Positions 8,597-17,510 of a stretch of 64,000 nt of DNA are shown one piece after another. The translations under genes and the position numbers were made by a program. Location of the stretch: contig NZ_CP034562.1 in the NCBI RefSeq assembly GCF_003970675.1, forward strand, positions 1,674,001 to 1,738,000. Reading direction: 5' to 3'. Positions within the stretch are counted from its first letter, which is position 1, and every line of letters starts with the position of its first letter. Source of the stretch: Flammeovirga pectinis. Lineage in GTDB: Bacteria; Bacteroidota; Bacteroidia; Cytophagales; Flammeovirgaceae. Below the pieces are notes generated by a model. It was not told the origin of the DNA, did no database searches, and saw only the letters and a list, made by a program, of their open reading frames with translations.

Positions 8597-9199
8597 CTAC
8601 ATATCAAATGCAATTCCGATATTGAAACTACAATATTGTTGTGCATCAATTCCTCCTGCAGGAGCGGCATAATTATATTTTATACTACTCATTAGATAAG
8701 TATTTATACCCAGAGGGACTAAAACACCTACTTCTGGAGCAATGTTAAAATGCCATTGCTTACTAACATAACCAATAGAGCCAATCTGGTCTGTATACTC
8801 AAAATGAGCAGCACCGATACCGCCACCAACATACGGTCTAATTCCACCTTCTTGACCAAAGTAATAATGGAAAGTAGCCATTAATGGAAACTCATCTATG
8901 TAAGAATAATTTTCACCTGAGATATGACCATCACTACCTGGCGTTGGTGCAGTGGTATATCCTTTACTTTGATAAAACCTTTGGTAACCAACACTAAAAC
9001 CAATACTCATATTTGGGTTTACAAAGTGTCTATAATCAAATGTTCCACCTCTAAAACTATTTTCTCCAATAAAGTCGGAAGTGCTTCCCATTGGAGCCGC
9101 CATAGAGTAGGATAGACCTATAATATTTGTTTGTGCAAAAGATGTTCCTGCTGTTAACCCAACAAGAGTGATCACTATTGAAAGTATTTTTTTCATCAT
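8597..9199 (-). CDS. outer-membrane beta-barrel protein
   Basis: A 200-residue protein with a cleavable signal peptide (MMKKILSIVITLVGLTAGTSFAQ, cleavage after FAQ likely). The mature part alternates hydrophobic and polar residues, is rich in Gly, Tyr and Phe, and includes 'IRPYVGGGIGAAHFEY' and 'NIAPEVGVLVPLG', the pattern of small OmpX/OmpW-like 8-stranded barrels. It ends in a strand with aromatic and hydrophobic residues (SFNIGIAFDM). It begins 2 bp after the stop of the DUF4136 lipoprotein gene, so the two form an operon and may act together at the outer membrane. The specific role is unknown. Confidence 0.7.
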   Translation of the reverse strand: MMKKILSIVITLVGLTAGTSFAQTNIIGLSYSMAAPMGSTSDFIGENSFRGGTFDYRHFVNPNMSIGFSVGYQRFYQSKGYTTAPTPGSDGHISGENYSYIDEFPLMATFHYYFGQEGGIRPYVGGGIGAAHFEYTDQIGSIGYVSKQWHFNIAPEVGVLVPLGINTYLMSSIKYNYAAPAGGIDAQQYCSFNIGIAFDM

Positions 9200-9201
9200 G
9201 A

Positions 9202-9852
9202 TTAATTTGAAGAATTAGACATTAAATAAGGAGATTGAACAAACATTTGTTGAATGTTCTTTTCAGCCCTCATCATTTCGTTTTGTGAATTTGTTGTAAA
9301 GCCATTTGTTACGCCTTCCCAAATAATTGGTATGAGCACACTATCAGATTCTGCAGCAGGTAAATGCGTAGGCGTATTATTTGCCAACTCGATCATGATA
9401 GTACCTTTTTGATAGGCATAAATACCTTGTACAGGGTAAGGATACCATGGGTAACCCGGATAGCTAGGATATCCCCAACCTGGGTAACCTCCCCACCAAT
9501 TCCACCAAGAATGTACCGTAGTTGTTGTTACAGCATAACATAATGCTACTACATCTGGTTTTTCTGTAGAAGTTTCTGGGAGATAACGGTAATTCATTTT
9601 CTCCAATTCAGCTTTTGTCGTGTTTAAGATTACGAGGTCCATTTCCGAATTTTCACTTTCGGTTGTGTCGCCTACATGCGTAACTTTCCAAGGCATACCA
9701 AAAGTAGTAATGTTGCCAAATTCAGCACTTTTGTCATAGTTTGTAATAACTACATCATAATCAGATGCTTTCTCTGGACCTTGAGGGTTACAACCTATCA
9801 GCAATGCTAACATAGCAATTGCAGATAGTATTTTTGAACTCAGGTTTTTCAT
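9202..9852 (-). CDS. DUF4136 domain lipoprotein
   Basis: A 216-residue lipoprotein with a signal peptide and lipobox ALLIGC (Cys21). The N-terminal part 'SDYDVVITNYDKSAEFGNITTFGMP' matches DUF4136, a Bacteroidota and proteobacterial envelope family of unknown function. A striking Trp/Tyr/Gly/Pro-rich loop occupies about residues 115-142 (WWNWWGGYPGWGYPSYPGYP), which may be surface-exposed or bind carbohydrate or membrane; that is inference. The last third (IMIELANN...WEGVTNG) is the usual DUF4136 end, where such proteins carry 'WxG' near the C-terminus. It leads a two-gene operon with the beta-barrel gene. Confidence 0.75.
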   Translation of the reverse strand: MKNLSSKILSAIAMLALLIGCNPQGPEKASDYDVVITNYDKSAEFGNITTFGMPWKVTHVGDTTESENSEMDLVILNTTKAELEKMNYRYLPETSTEKPDVVALCYAVTTTTVHSWWNWWGGYPGWGYPSYPGYPWYPYPVQGIYAYQKGTIMIELANNTPTHLPAAESDSVLIPIIWEGVTNGFTTNSQNEMMRAEKNIQQMFVQSPYLMSNSSN

Positions 9853-9877
9853 TTGATTGTTTGGTTAATTGCGTTTT

Positions 9878-9885
9878 CAAAAATA
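9878..9885 (-). promoter_or_regulatory. candidate -7 element for the DUF4136/barrel operon
   Basis: Minus-strand TATTTTTG matches TAnnTTTG and lies about 26 bp upstream of the ATG, giving a short leader. No -33 TTG at standard spacing is visible. Confidence 0.4.
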
Positions 9886-10079
9886 AAATTAAGTTTATAA
9901 TGTAAATTATACTTAAACATTTGAAAACAGTTTAAGTCTTAACTAGTATTTAATTTATCTTATGAAAGATTAAGCGTTGTAAAGTGTTATTGGCTACTAT
10001 TTAAGATGTTTTAAATTATTTATTAATTCTTTATATTTACTCTACTCGAATTTGACACAACCTAAAACGTATAATAAAT

Positions 10080-10691
10080 ATGAAATCTATTTTTGATTAT
10101 ATTCGAGAAGGAGATTTAAACCCTACAGAAGCTATTGTATTTCAATATTACATTCTAAACTCTCCTTTTGCAGAACCCAATAATGCTGTGGCAGACGAAT
10201 TGAACGTTTCTTTATCTGTAATCAGCAGAGCTAAAAGAAAGTTGCTAAAACTCGGTTTAATAACTGTTGAAAAAAATTATACAAGTGGATTAGCGAGAGA
10301 TGCTGATACCATTACTTCAAATTACGCTATTACCGATATAATTGGAGTTAAGAGTGATAAACAACAGGTAGAAATGACTGTAGTTTCTACAAGCAATAAA
10401 GAAAAAAGTATGGAAGCTGTTGTTATTAAAAAGAAAGAGGTAATTAAGGAGCTAGATACTTCATTGCCTTTAGAAGAGAGGTTATTATTAAGAATGATTG
10501 AAATTCTAGGAAGCAATCTGCGTAAATCTGCTAGAGCCGTTTCTTTTGGTGGGATAGTAGCTCAAATGACAAATATTGATACGCGTTTAAAACCAAAATT
10601 TCTTGAAAGTCATAAAGCTAAAATCGTGACAGCTATTGCAGATAAAGGGTATGAATGGAGTTATAATACTGTGTTTGCTACGTTGATGTAA
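10080..10691 (+). CDS. winged-helix-like DNA-binding protein, orphan
   Basis: I recognise no named family. The 203-residue protein starts with a region resembling a replication-initiator or MarR-like winged helix: 'NPTEAIVFQYYILNSP', then 'AVADELNVSLSVISRAKRKLLKLGLITVEKNY', which reads as helix-turn-helix plus wing (about residues 15-70). The middle is a charged linker; the last 70 residues (LEERLLLRMIEILGSN...KIVTAIADKGYEWSYNTVFATL) look alpha-helical. It stands alone with its own promoter region and a hairpin downstream, between unrelated envelope genes. It probably binds DNA or regulates transcription; target and ligand are unknown. Confidence 0.6.
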   Translation: MKSIFDYIREGDLNPTEAIVFQYYILNSPFAEPNNAVADELNVSLSVISRAKRKLLKLGLITVEKNYTSGLARDADTITSNYAITDIIGVKSDKQQVEMTVVSTSNKEKSMEAVVIKKKEVIKELDTSLPLEERLLLRMIEILGSNLRKSARAVSFGGIVAQMTNIDTRLKPKFLESHKAKIVTAIADKGYEWSYNTVFATLM

Positions 10692-10749
10692 CTTCGTCTT
10701 CATTTTGTCTTGAAATAAAAACGAAGCAAAAAATTCATAATATCTACCT

Positions 10750-10791
10750 AAAATCTTCAAAACTCGCTCTGCTTAAACGAGTGAAGATTTT
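10750..10791 (+). terminator. probable terminator of the winged-helix gene
   Basis: An outer 9-bp stem (AAAATCTTC with GAAGATTTT) and an inner 5-bp stem (ACTCG with CGAGT) are separated by a two-base bulge. A short run of five T follows about 8 bp later, so termination is plausible but not certain. Confidence 0.45.
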
Positions 10792-10927
10792 AACGGTTCT
10801 TTTTATGAAATTCTACTAATTCTTCATGAAAAAATGTTAGTCAATGAACTTGAAAAATTAAGGAATAAAAACACACAATTTGTATAAGAATACATGTACC
10901 TATGAAATAGTACATAAATAGAATTAC

Positions 10928-11329
10928 TTATAATTCTACTTCCTCAAGCGTTAGATCGTTGCCAAATAATTTTTGTAATTGGAATAGTGCATTCTCTTTA
11001 TGTTCCTGTTTAATGTGCATTGCAACATTCACAAAAGCAGTAGTTAAAGCCGCTAAATCGTCTGTAAAACCAATACCAGGAGCTATATCAGGTATTAAAT
11101 CTAGGGGCATAATAAAATAACCCAAGGCACCCATTATTAATAATTTAGAAGCATTTGGTGTATCTTCATCTATCATTGTATAATATAATGTTGTTGCATA
11201 AAATGATAATTTAAGACCTGCTTTTTTTGCAAATCTACCCACCTTATTCCAAAACCCTTTTTCTGAAAATTTACTTCCAAGTTTAACTACTTGTTCGCTA
11301 AGCATCTTAGCAATTTCTTTATTATTCAT
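10928..11329 (-). CDS. YkvA-like DUF1232 membrane protein
   Basis: A 133-residue protein. The centre carries the DUF1232 signature: 'ASKLLIMGALGYFIMPLDLIPDIAPGIGFTDDLAALTTA' (cited here in part), with the invariant P-x-D-x-I-P-D and D-D. DUF1232 proteins (B. subtilis YkvA type) are small membrane-associated proteins of unknown function. The N-terminal 55 residues are basic and helical. No partner gene is coupled; the gene lies downstream of the M1 peptidases on the same strand, but a terminator separates them. The family is sure; the function is unknown. Confidence 0.85.
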   Translation of the reverse strand: MNNKEIAKMLSEQVVKLGSKFSEKGFWNKVGRFAKKAGLKLSFYATTLYYTMIDEDTPNASKLLIMGALGYFIMPLDLIPDIAPGIGFTDDLAALTTAFVNVAMHIKQEHKENALFQLQKLFGNDLTLEEVEL

Positions 11330-11402
11330 GTTGGTTACTCAATTACTTATGGTTGTCTATTTACCAGACAATTTGATGAATGATTATATCAATTTATAAA
11401 AG

Positions 11403-11437
11403 AAAAAAGACTCACCCAAAATTAATTGAATGAGTCT
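11403..11437 (-). terminator. terminator of the M1 peptidase unit
   Basis: A 7-bp stem (AGACTCA at 11408-11414, TGAGTCT at 11431-11437) with a 16-base loop is followed on the minus strand by six T. Confidence 0.6.
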
Positions 11438-11489
11438 GTATTTAATCTACTAGTTCATTAGTATTCGTAGCAGCAAGTGCTGAAAAGAA

Positions 11490-13754
11490 TTAATGATTTG
11501 CCTTATATAATTTAAAGCGACTAGTATTTTCTTTTCTAGGGAAGTAATTATTGAACGTATCAATATCCGCAGTTTCTCTATTAGGATCTAAAACGAATTG
11601 TTTTATTGCTTTATCACAAACAAATACTTTAGAAACTACCTTGTCGTCTTTTTTCCAGATTTCAGCTGGGATGTATTTTTTATCTTTTGATCCATCAGCA
11701 TATTGAAGTTCAATAATAATAGGCATTACTAAACCGCCAACATTTTCAAAATCTACCTGATATACAAAATGTCCTTCTTTAATCCACTGTTTATCATTTT
11801 CGTTTAAAGAAGATGAATAACGTTTGTACTTTTCCGTTTCTTCTTTAGAAACATCAAGAGGATCATAGGTGTTGTAAAAATCTTTTAATTCAGGTTTACG
11901 ATCTATTCGTCTTGGAAGGTTTTCTTCAGTGTTATGAATTTCCGTTATTGTAAGCGGCTGCTCATCTCTTTCTGATTTTCTCTTAGGCTCTTCAATAGAA
12001 GGGTCTTGCGTATTGAAATCTTCAAACTGAACATTTTTTATACTAATATCACAAGGTTCAATAGTATAAAACCATCCTCTCCAGAACCAATCTAAATCTA
12101 CACCAGAAGCATCTTCCATTGTTCTAAAGAAATCAGCAGGAGTAGGGTGTTTAAATTTCCATCTTTTTGCATACTCTTTAAAGGCATAATCAAAAAGTTC
12201 TCTCCCCATAACTGTCTCTCTTAAAATATTAAGAGCAGTGGCAGGTTTAGAGTAAGCATTATAACCAAATTGATGAATTGATTCAGAATTTGTCATAATT
12301 GGCGAAATATTATCAGGATTACCTTTCATGTAATCTGTAATTAACTCAGGGAAACCTTCCATAGAGGGGTAACCTTCTTCCCATTCTTGCTCTGCTAAAA
12401 ATTGTAAGAAAGAGTTTAATCCTTCATCCATCCAAGTCCATTGGCGTTCATCAGAGTTTACAATCATAGGAAAGTAATTATGACCAACTTCATGAATAAT
12501 TACAGAAAGCATACCGTACTTAGTACGTTTAGAATAATGACCTTTTTCGTCTACACGACCATAATTAAAACAGATCATTGGATATTCCATTCCATTGTCT
12601 GCTTCAACAGAAATAGCAACAGGGTAAGGGTAAGTAAATGTAAATTTAGAATATACCTCTAAAGTATGTGCAACAGCTTCTGTAGAATACCTATTGTACA
12701 GTTCATATGCTTCTTTAGGGTAATAAGACATTGCCATCACTCTTTTGCCATCAACTTCTACACCCATTGCATCCCAGATAAATTTTCTAGAACTACCAAG
12801 TGCAAAGTCTCTTACATTTTCGGCTTTGTAATGCCATGTTTTTGTGCCTTTATCTTTTTTCTTTTCGTTTTTGATTGCTTCTTTATGCGTAACAATTTCT
12901 ACAGGTTTTTCTGCAAATTTGGCTTTTTGAATGCGCTCTAATTGCTTCTCACTAAGAATTGAAGAATCTTGTAAAACACCTGTTGCAGCTACAATATGAT
13001 CTGCTGGCACAGTTAGTTTAACATCATAATCGCCAAAAGTTAGTGCAAATTCTCCATTACCAAGAAACTGTTTGTTTTGCCAACCATTTACATCATCATA
13101 AACAGCCATTCTTGGATACCATTGCGTAATTGTATAAAGAGAATTGCCATCCGCAAAACTTTCGTAACCACCACGACCACCCATAAGTGTTCTGTCATTA
13201 ATATTAAAATGCCATTTGATATTTACTTCTACAGTTTCTGTAGGAAGAAGAGGTGAAGCAATATCAACTCTCATCATTGTTTGATTTATGATGAAAGGAA
13301 TTGGGTTGCCATTTTTATCTGTTACGGCTTCAATTTTATGTCCTCCATCATACTCAGGATAACCTTCAATGCTTTGAATGCCATTAGGAGATACTTTGTC
13401 TTTGATTTTGTTTTGTTGGATCTTATAAGTGTTAGAGTCCTTAGCTCTCATATTTTGATCCAACTGAATCCACAAGTACTTTAATGTATTAGGGGAGTTG
13501 TTGGTGTATGTAATTTTTTCCTCTCCTTTTAATTGATGAATAGTTTCATCTAAAGAAGCATTGATTACATAATCTGCTTTTTGTTGCCAATATTCATGAC
13601 CTGGTGCTCCAGAACCAGTGCGGTAAGCATTTGGCGTTGGAAGTTCTTGATCAAGTTGTTTGAACTTGTTGTTATTGTATGCCTCTTTTTGCCCAAAAGA
13701 CAATTGAGAAAGTCCAATAAATAAGAGTGAAGTGGTTAGTAATGTTAATCTCAT
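11490..13754 (-). CDS. secreted M1 family zinc metallopeptidase, paralog 1
   Basis: An exported gluzincin aminopeptidase-type enzyme. The zinc site HEVGH (about residues 421-425) is followed 18 residues later by the third ligand in WMDEGL (Glu444), the M1 spacing. The substrate-side motif NGMEYPMICF occupies the position of the M1 'GAMEN' exopeptidase signature, so binding of the free peptide N-terminus may be altered. The frame extends upstream to 13805, but a clean signal peptide starts at 13754 (MRLTLLTTSLLFIGLSQLSFG), giving 754 residues. It is the downstream member of a tandem pair with strong similarity along the whole length to paralog 2. It probably degrades peptides in the periplasm or at the cell surface; substrates are unknown. 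Confidence 0.88.
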   Translation of the reverse strand: MRLTLLTTSLLFIGLSQLSFGQKEAYNNNKFKQLDQELPTPNAYRTGSGAPGHEYWQQKADYVINASLDETIHQLKGEEKITYTNNSPNTLKYLWIQLDQNMRAKDSNTYKIQQNKIKDKVSPNGIQSIEGYPEYDGGHKIEAVTDKNGNPIPFIINQTMMRVDIASPLLPTETVEVNIKWHFNINDRTLMGGRGGYESFADGNSLYTITQWYPRMAVYDDVNGWQNKQFLGNGEFALTFGDYDVKLTVPADHIVAATGVLQDSSILSEKQLERIQKAKFAEKPVEIVTHKEAIKNEKKKDKGTKTWHYKAENVRDFALGSSRKFIWDAMGVEVDGKRVMAMSYYPKEAYELYNRYSTEAVAHTLEVYSKFTFTYPYPVAISVEADNGMEYPMICFNYGRVDEKGHYSKRTKYGMLSVIIHEVGHNYFPMIVNSDERQWTWMDEGLNSFLQFLAEQEWEEGYPSMEGFPELITDYMKGNPDNISPIMTNSESIHQFGYNAYSKPATALNILRETVMGRELFDYAFKEYAKRWKFKHPTPADFFRTMEDASGVDLDWFWRGWFYTIEPCDISIKNVQFEDFNTQDPSIEEPKRKSERDEQPLTITEIHNTEENLPRRIDRKPELKDFYNTYDPLDVSKEETEKYKRYSSSLNENDKQWIKEGHFVYQVDFENVGGLVMPIIIELQYADGSKDKKYIPAEIWKKDDKVVSKVFVCDKAIKQFVLDPNRETADIDTFNNYFPRKENTSRFKLYKANH

Positions 13755-13764
13755 TATGTTTCTA

Positions 13765-13796
13765 AATAAAATCGGCCCACTTAAATTAGTGAGCCG
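13765..13796 (-). terminator. hairpin between the two M1 paralogs
   Basis: A 9-bp stem with one G-U pair (13773-13781 with 13788-13796), loop of six, followed on the minus strand by ATTTTATTTAG. It could be a partial terminator that lowers expression of the downstream paralog. Confidence 0.5.
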
Positions 13797-13808
13797 ATAA
13801 GACAAGAA

Positions 13809-16151
13809 TTACTTTTTATTTTTCTTTGCTTTTTGCATCGGGTTCAACTGACCGCTATCATACGTTCTTGGTTGACTAGCACCTGATTTATAAAGCTGGA
13901 ATCTACTGATTTGAGTTTGTCTAGGGAAGTAATTGTTTTCCGTGTCAATATCTGCAGTTTCTCTATTAGGGTCTACTACTAATTGAGCAACAGGCTTGTC
14001 ACAAACAAATACTTTAGAAACAACTTCGTCGTCCATTTTCCAAATTTCAGCAGGAATATACTTCTTATCAGATGTTCCATCTTCGTATTGTAACTCAATA
14101 ATAATAGGCATTACTAAACCGCCAATATTTTTGAATTTAACTTGATAAACATATTTTTTAGCAGCAATCCATGCTTTATCATTACTATTTAATCCTTTTT
14201 GATATTTCTTATATGCTTCGTAATCTTCATAGTCAGCATCTAACTCATCATAAGAATTGTAGAAATCTTTTAATTCAGGTTTACGATCAACTCTTCTTCC
14301 AAGATTAACCTCTTCGTTATGAATCGAAGTGATATCTTTTGGTTGGTTATCTCTTTCACCTTTACGTTTTTTCTCTTCAACTTTAGGGTCTTGCGTATCA
14401 AGTTCTTTGTATTCTACATCTTCGATAGCTATATCTACAGCTTCAGTAGTAAAGAACCAACCTCTCCAGAACCAATCTAAATCTACTGCAGAAGCATCTT
14501 CCATTGTACGGTAGAAATCTGCAGGCTTAGGGTGTTTAAATGCCCATCTTTGAGCGTATTCTTTAAAAGCATAATCAAAAAGTTCACGACCCATGATTGT
14601 CTCTCTTAGAATATTTAATGCTGTTGCAGGTTTTCCGTAAGCGTTATTACCAAATTGTTTGATCGATTCTGAATTTGTCATGATAGGAGAAATGTTGTTC
14701 TTTTCACCTTTCATGTAATTGACAATATTTTCAGCAGGTCCACGACGAGAAGGATAGTTTTCTTCCCATTCTTGTTCTGCTAAATACTGACAGAAAGTGT
14801 TTAAACCTTCATCCATCCAAGTCCACTGACGTTCATCAGAGTTGATAATCATAGGGAAGAAGTTATGTCCCACCTCATGAATAATTACTGAAATCATTCC
14901 GTATTTAATACGAGGAGAATACGTACCATCTTTTTCTGGACGACCATAGTTAAAACAGATCATTGGGTATTCCATACCGTTTGATGCCTCAACTGAGATC
15001 GCTACCGGATAAGGGTAGTCAATTGTATGCTTAGAGTATACTTCTAAAGTATGTGCAACTGCTTCTGTAGAATACTGACCATATAAAGGGTTTGCTTCTT
15101 TAGGGTAGTAAGACATTGCCATTACAGTTTTGCCATTAATATCTACACCCATTGCATCCCAGATAAATTTACGAGAAGAACCGAAGGCAAAATCTCTAAC
15201 ATTAGTAGCTTTATAGTGCCACGTTTTTGTTCCGCTTTCTTTTGTCTTTTCTTTTTTCTCTGCTTCTTTTTGCGTTACAATTACAACAGGTTTGTCTGCT
15301 GTTTTTGCTTCTTCAAAACGTTTCTTTTCTTCGTCAGATAAGATATCGTCAGGGTTTTGTAATTCACCAGTAGAGGCAACAATATGATCAGATGGGACTG
15401 TGATTTTTACATCATAATCGCCAAAAGCTAAAGCGAACTCACCATTTCCTAAGAATTGTTTGTGCTGCCATCCGTTAAAATCATCATAAACAGCCATTCT
15501 TGGAAACCACTGCGTGATAGTATAAATAGTATTACCATCTTCTGCAAAAGTTTCGTAACCACCACGGCCACCCATTAAAAGACGGTCGTTAATGTTATAA
15601 TACCAATCAATGCTAAAAGAAAATTGCTCACCCGGTTGTAATGGTTGAGGCAAGTCTAAACGCATCATTGTTTTGTTAATAGTATAAGAAATATCTTTAC
15701 CATTAGCATCTTGTACTTTTTGGATTTTATGTCCACCATCATAATCAGGGAAGCCATCTACTGCAGCTAACTGATTAATATTAGTTTTCTTACCAACTTT
15801 GTTCTGACGTATCTTATAAGTATCAGAATCTGTAGCTCTCATGTTCTGATCTAACTGTATCCATAGGTAAGTTAAAACATCAGGAGAGTTGTTAAAATAG
15901 GTAACTGTTTCAGCACCTGTTAATCTGTGTAATTTCTCGTCAATTGATGCTTCAATTACGTAATCTGCTTTTTGTTGCCAGTACTCATGGCCAGGAGCAC
16001 CTGAACCTGTACGGTATACATTGGGTGTTGGAAGTTCCTCATCAAGTTGCTTGAACTTGTTATTGTTGTAGAACTCATTTTGTCCAAAGGCTAAGTTCGT
16101 GCTTGCAAAAGTAGCAAGCATCAAAACGATTAGTTTGGTGAATTTTGTCAT
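13809..16151 (-). CDS. secreted M1 family zinc metallopeptidase, paralog 2
   Basis: A 780-residue exported peptidase with a signal peptide (MTKFTKLIVLMLATFASTNLAFGQ). It has the same zinc site as its neighbour: HEVGHNFF (H425, H429) and Glu448 in WMDEGLNTF, plus SNGMEYPMICFNYG upstream. The N-terminal M1 beta-domain (from EFYNNNKFKQLDEELPTPN) and the C-terminal region (GGLVMPIIIELQY, YIPAEIWK) align residue for residue with paralog 1, so the two come from a tandem duplication. This copy has an extra basic tail (QPRTYDSGQLNPMQKAKKNKK) and longer Lys/Glu-rich inserts near residues 295-310. It leads the two-gene unit. Related Bacteroidota proteins are annotated only as M1 metallopeptidases. Confidence 0.88.
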   Translation of the reverse strand: MTKFTKLIVLMLATFASTNLAFGQNEFYNNNKFKQLDEELPTPNVYRTGSGAPGHEYWQQKADYVIEASIDEKLHRLTGAETVTYFNNSPDVLTYLWIQLDQNMRATDSDTYKIRQNKVGKKTNINQLAAVDGFPDYDGGHKIQKVQDANGKDISYTINKTMMRLDLPQPLQPGEQFSFSIDWYYNINDRLLMGGRGGYETFAEDGNTIYTITQWFPRMAVYDDFNGWQHKQFLGNGEFALAFGDYDVKITVPSDHIVASTGELQNPDDILSDEEKKRFEEAKTADKPVVIVTQKEAEKKEKTKESGTKTWHYKATNVRDFAFGSSRKFIWDAMGVDINGKTVMAMSYYPKEANPLYGQYSTEAVAHTLEVYSKHTIDYPYPVAISVEASNGMEYPMICFNYGRPEKDGTYSPRIKYGMISVIIHEVGHNFFPMIINSDERQWTWMDEGLNTFCQYLAEQEWEENYPSRRGPAENIVNYMKGEKNNISPIMTNSESIKQFGNNAYGKPATALNILRETIMGRELFDYAFKEYAQRWAFKHPKPADFYRTMEDASAVDLDWFWRGWFFTTEAVDIAIEDVEYKELDTQDPKVEEKKRKGERDNQPKDITSIHNEEVNLGRRVDRKPELKDFYNSYDELDADYEDYEAYKKYQKGLNSNDKAWIAAKKYVYQVKFKNIGGLVMPIIIELQYEDGTSDKKYIPAEIWKMDDEVVSKVFVCDKPVAQLVVDPNRETADIDTENNYFPRQTQISRFQLYKSGASQPRTYDSGQLNPMQKAKKNKK

Positions 16152-16378
16152 TATGTGGAGAAGTTGAAAATTGAAAGTTTAAAAAATGGATCATACACAA
16201 TCAAAAGTTTCATAGATAGAAATTCTATTTATTCAAGATTGATAATGATTTTATATACTCTAAAGATGAACAAATACCAGCGTAATTTTCAATAGAATAC
16301 ATTTTCCATTATTAACCTGCAATTTGATAAAAATTTAATAATTTTATTATTTCAATGCCTTAAAAACTGTTAACGCAT

Positions 16379-17506
16379 CTATTTATTAGTGATAGAAATC
16401 ACCTTTGCAAATTGATGTATACTATATTTTAAGTTTTCAGCTGTTTTATTTATCGCTTCTTCTATTGAAACAAGGGAAGGGTTTACACTATAAATAGCGT
16501 AAAAAGGGAGATCGTCTATATGATTTACATTATTATCTCCAACAAAAGCAATACAGAGCTTTTCTTTTTTTTCGGCATAATTTGCAATGGCATAGGGAGC
16601 TTTGCCTTTTAAAGATTGTTCATCCAATCTTCCTTCAGTTGTAATTACTAAATCTGCGCTGTCTATAGCTTTATGTAAACCAAGTACTTCCATAATAAAT
16701 TGACTTCCATCCATTATTTCAGCATTTAGAAAAGCCCAAAACCCAGCAGCTGTTCCTCCAGCAGCTCCGCCACCTTCAATATGTTGAACTTCTTTGCCCG
16801 TTCGTCTATGTATTAACTGACTTGCATGACTTAGATTGTATTCTAATAAATCAACTTCAGTTTTATTGGCCCCTTTTTGAGGGGCAAAAGTTTTAGCAGC
16901 ACCATTATTTCCTAAAAGGATGTTTTTAACATCAACTGCTAGGTAAAAGTGCTTACCCTTAATTTTTGTACTTAACGTAGAAAAGTCAATATCTTGGATT
17001 AAATCTAAATTTTTTCCATTGGGTATAATCTCATTTCCTTCAAAAGTAATAAACCTTACACCAAGAGCAGATAAAGCACCTAATCCTAAATCAGTAGAGG
17101 CACTGCCTCCTAAGCCAATAATAAATTCTGTACAGCCATCTTCGAGTGCCTGATTTATTACTATTCCTAACCCTTCGGTATTACTTTCTAAAGCATTGTA
17201 ATTCTCTTTTGCTAGCGTTTGTAATCCACAACATTGTGCTAATTCAATTACAGCTGTAGCTTTATTAATTTTTACATAACCAGAAAGGTGAGGTTCTCCA
17301 ATTGCATTTTTTGTTTCTATTTGTATAAACTTTCCGTCTTTTTCATCAGAAAGTATTTTAGAAAAACCTTCTCCACCATCTGTTATTGGTTTAGAAATTA
17401 CAGTGTCTTTGGGTCTTATATCGTACCATGCATTTCTAATTATTTGTGCGGCCTCATTTGCAGAAAGGCTATTTTTAAAAGCATTAGGAGTAATTACTAT
17501 TTTCAA
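16379..17506 (-). CDS. glycerate kinase (GarK/GlxK family)
   Basis: Phosphorylates D-glycerate with ATP, giving 2-phosphoglycerate in this family. The 375-residue chain has the family hallmarks: start 'MKIVITPNAFKNSLSANEAA', 'ITDGGEGFSKIL', 'GLGGSASTDLGLGALSALG', 'GGGAAGGTAAGFWAFL' and 'ITTEGRLDEQSLKGKAP'. The length is normal. It would feed glycerate from photorespiratory-type or sugar-acid catabolism into lower glycolysis. Only 4 bp separate it from dprA upstream on the same strand, so the two are probably co-transcribed although their roles are unrelated. No frame damage. Confidence 0.93.
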   Translation of the reverse strand: MKIVITPNAFKNSLSANEAAQIIRNAWYDIRPKDTVISKPITDGGEGFSKILSDEKDGKFIQIETKNAIGEPHLSGYVKINKATAVIELAQCCGLQTLAKENYNALESNTEGLGIVINQALEDGCTEFIIGLGGSASTDLGLGALSALGVRFITFEGNEIIPNGKNLDLIQDIDFSTLSTKIKGKHFYLAVDVKNILLGNNGAAKTFAPQKGANKTEVDLLEYNLSHASQLIHRRTGKEVQHIEGGGAAGGTAAGFWAFLNAEIMDGSQFIMEVLGLHKAIDSADLVITTEGRLDEQSLKGKAPYAIANYAEKKEKLCIAFVGDNNVNHIDDLPFYAIYSVNPSLVSIEEAINKTAENLKYSIHQFAKVISITNK

Positions 17507-17510
17507 GAGA

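Noticed and set aside
10894-10937. Short inverted repeats (ATGTAC/GTACAT and AGAATTA/TAATTCT) at the end of the DUF1232 gene
   Set aside because: Stems of 6-7 bp with weak T-runs in AT-rich sequence are expected by chance.
12441-12941. Open frames antisense to the M1 peptidase, rich in Phe and Cys
   Set aside because: They follow from the codon usage of the true gene on the minus strand; no signal peptide or family match.
16220-16260. Possible Fur-box-like sequence GATTGATAATGATT
   Set aside because: The match to the Fur consensus is weak and does not extend over 19 bases; the flanking genes are not metal-related.
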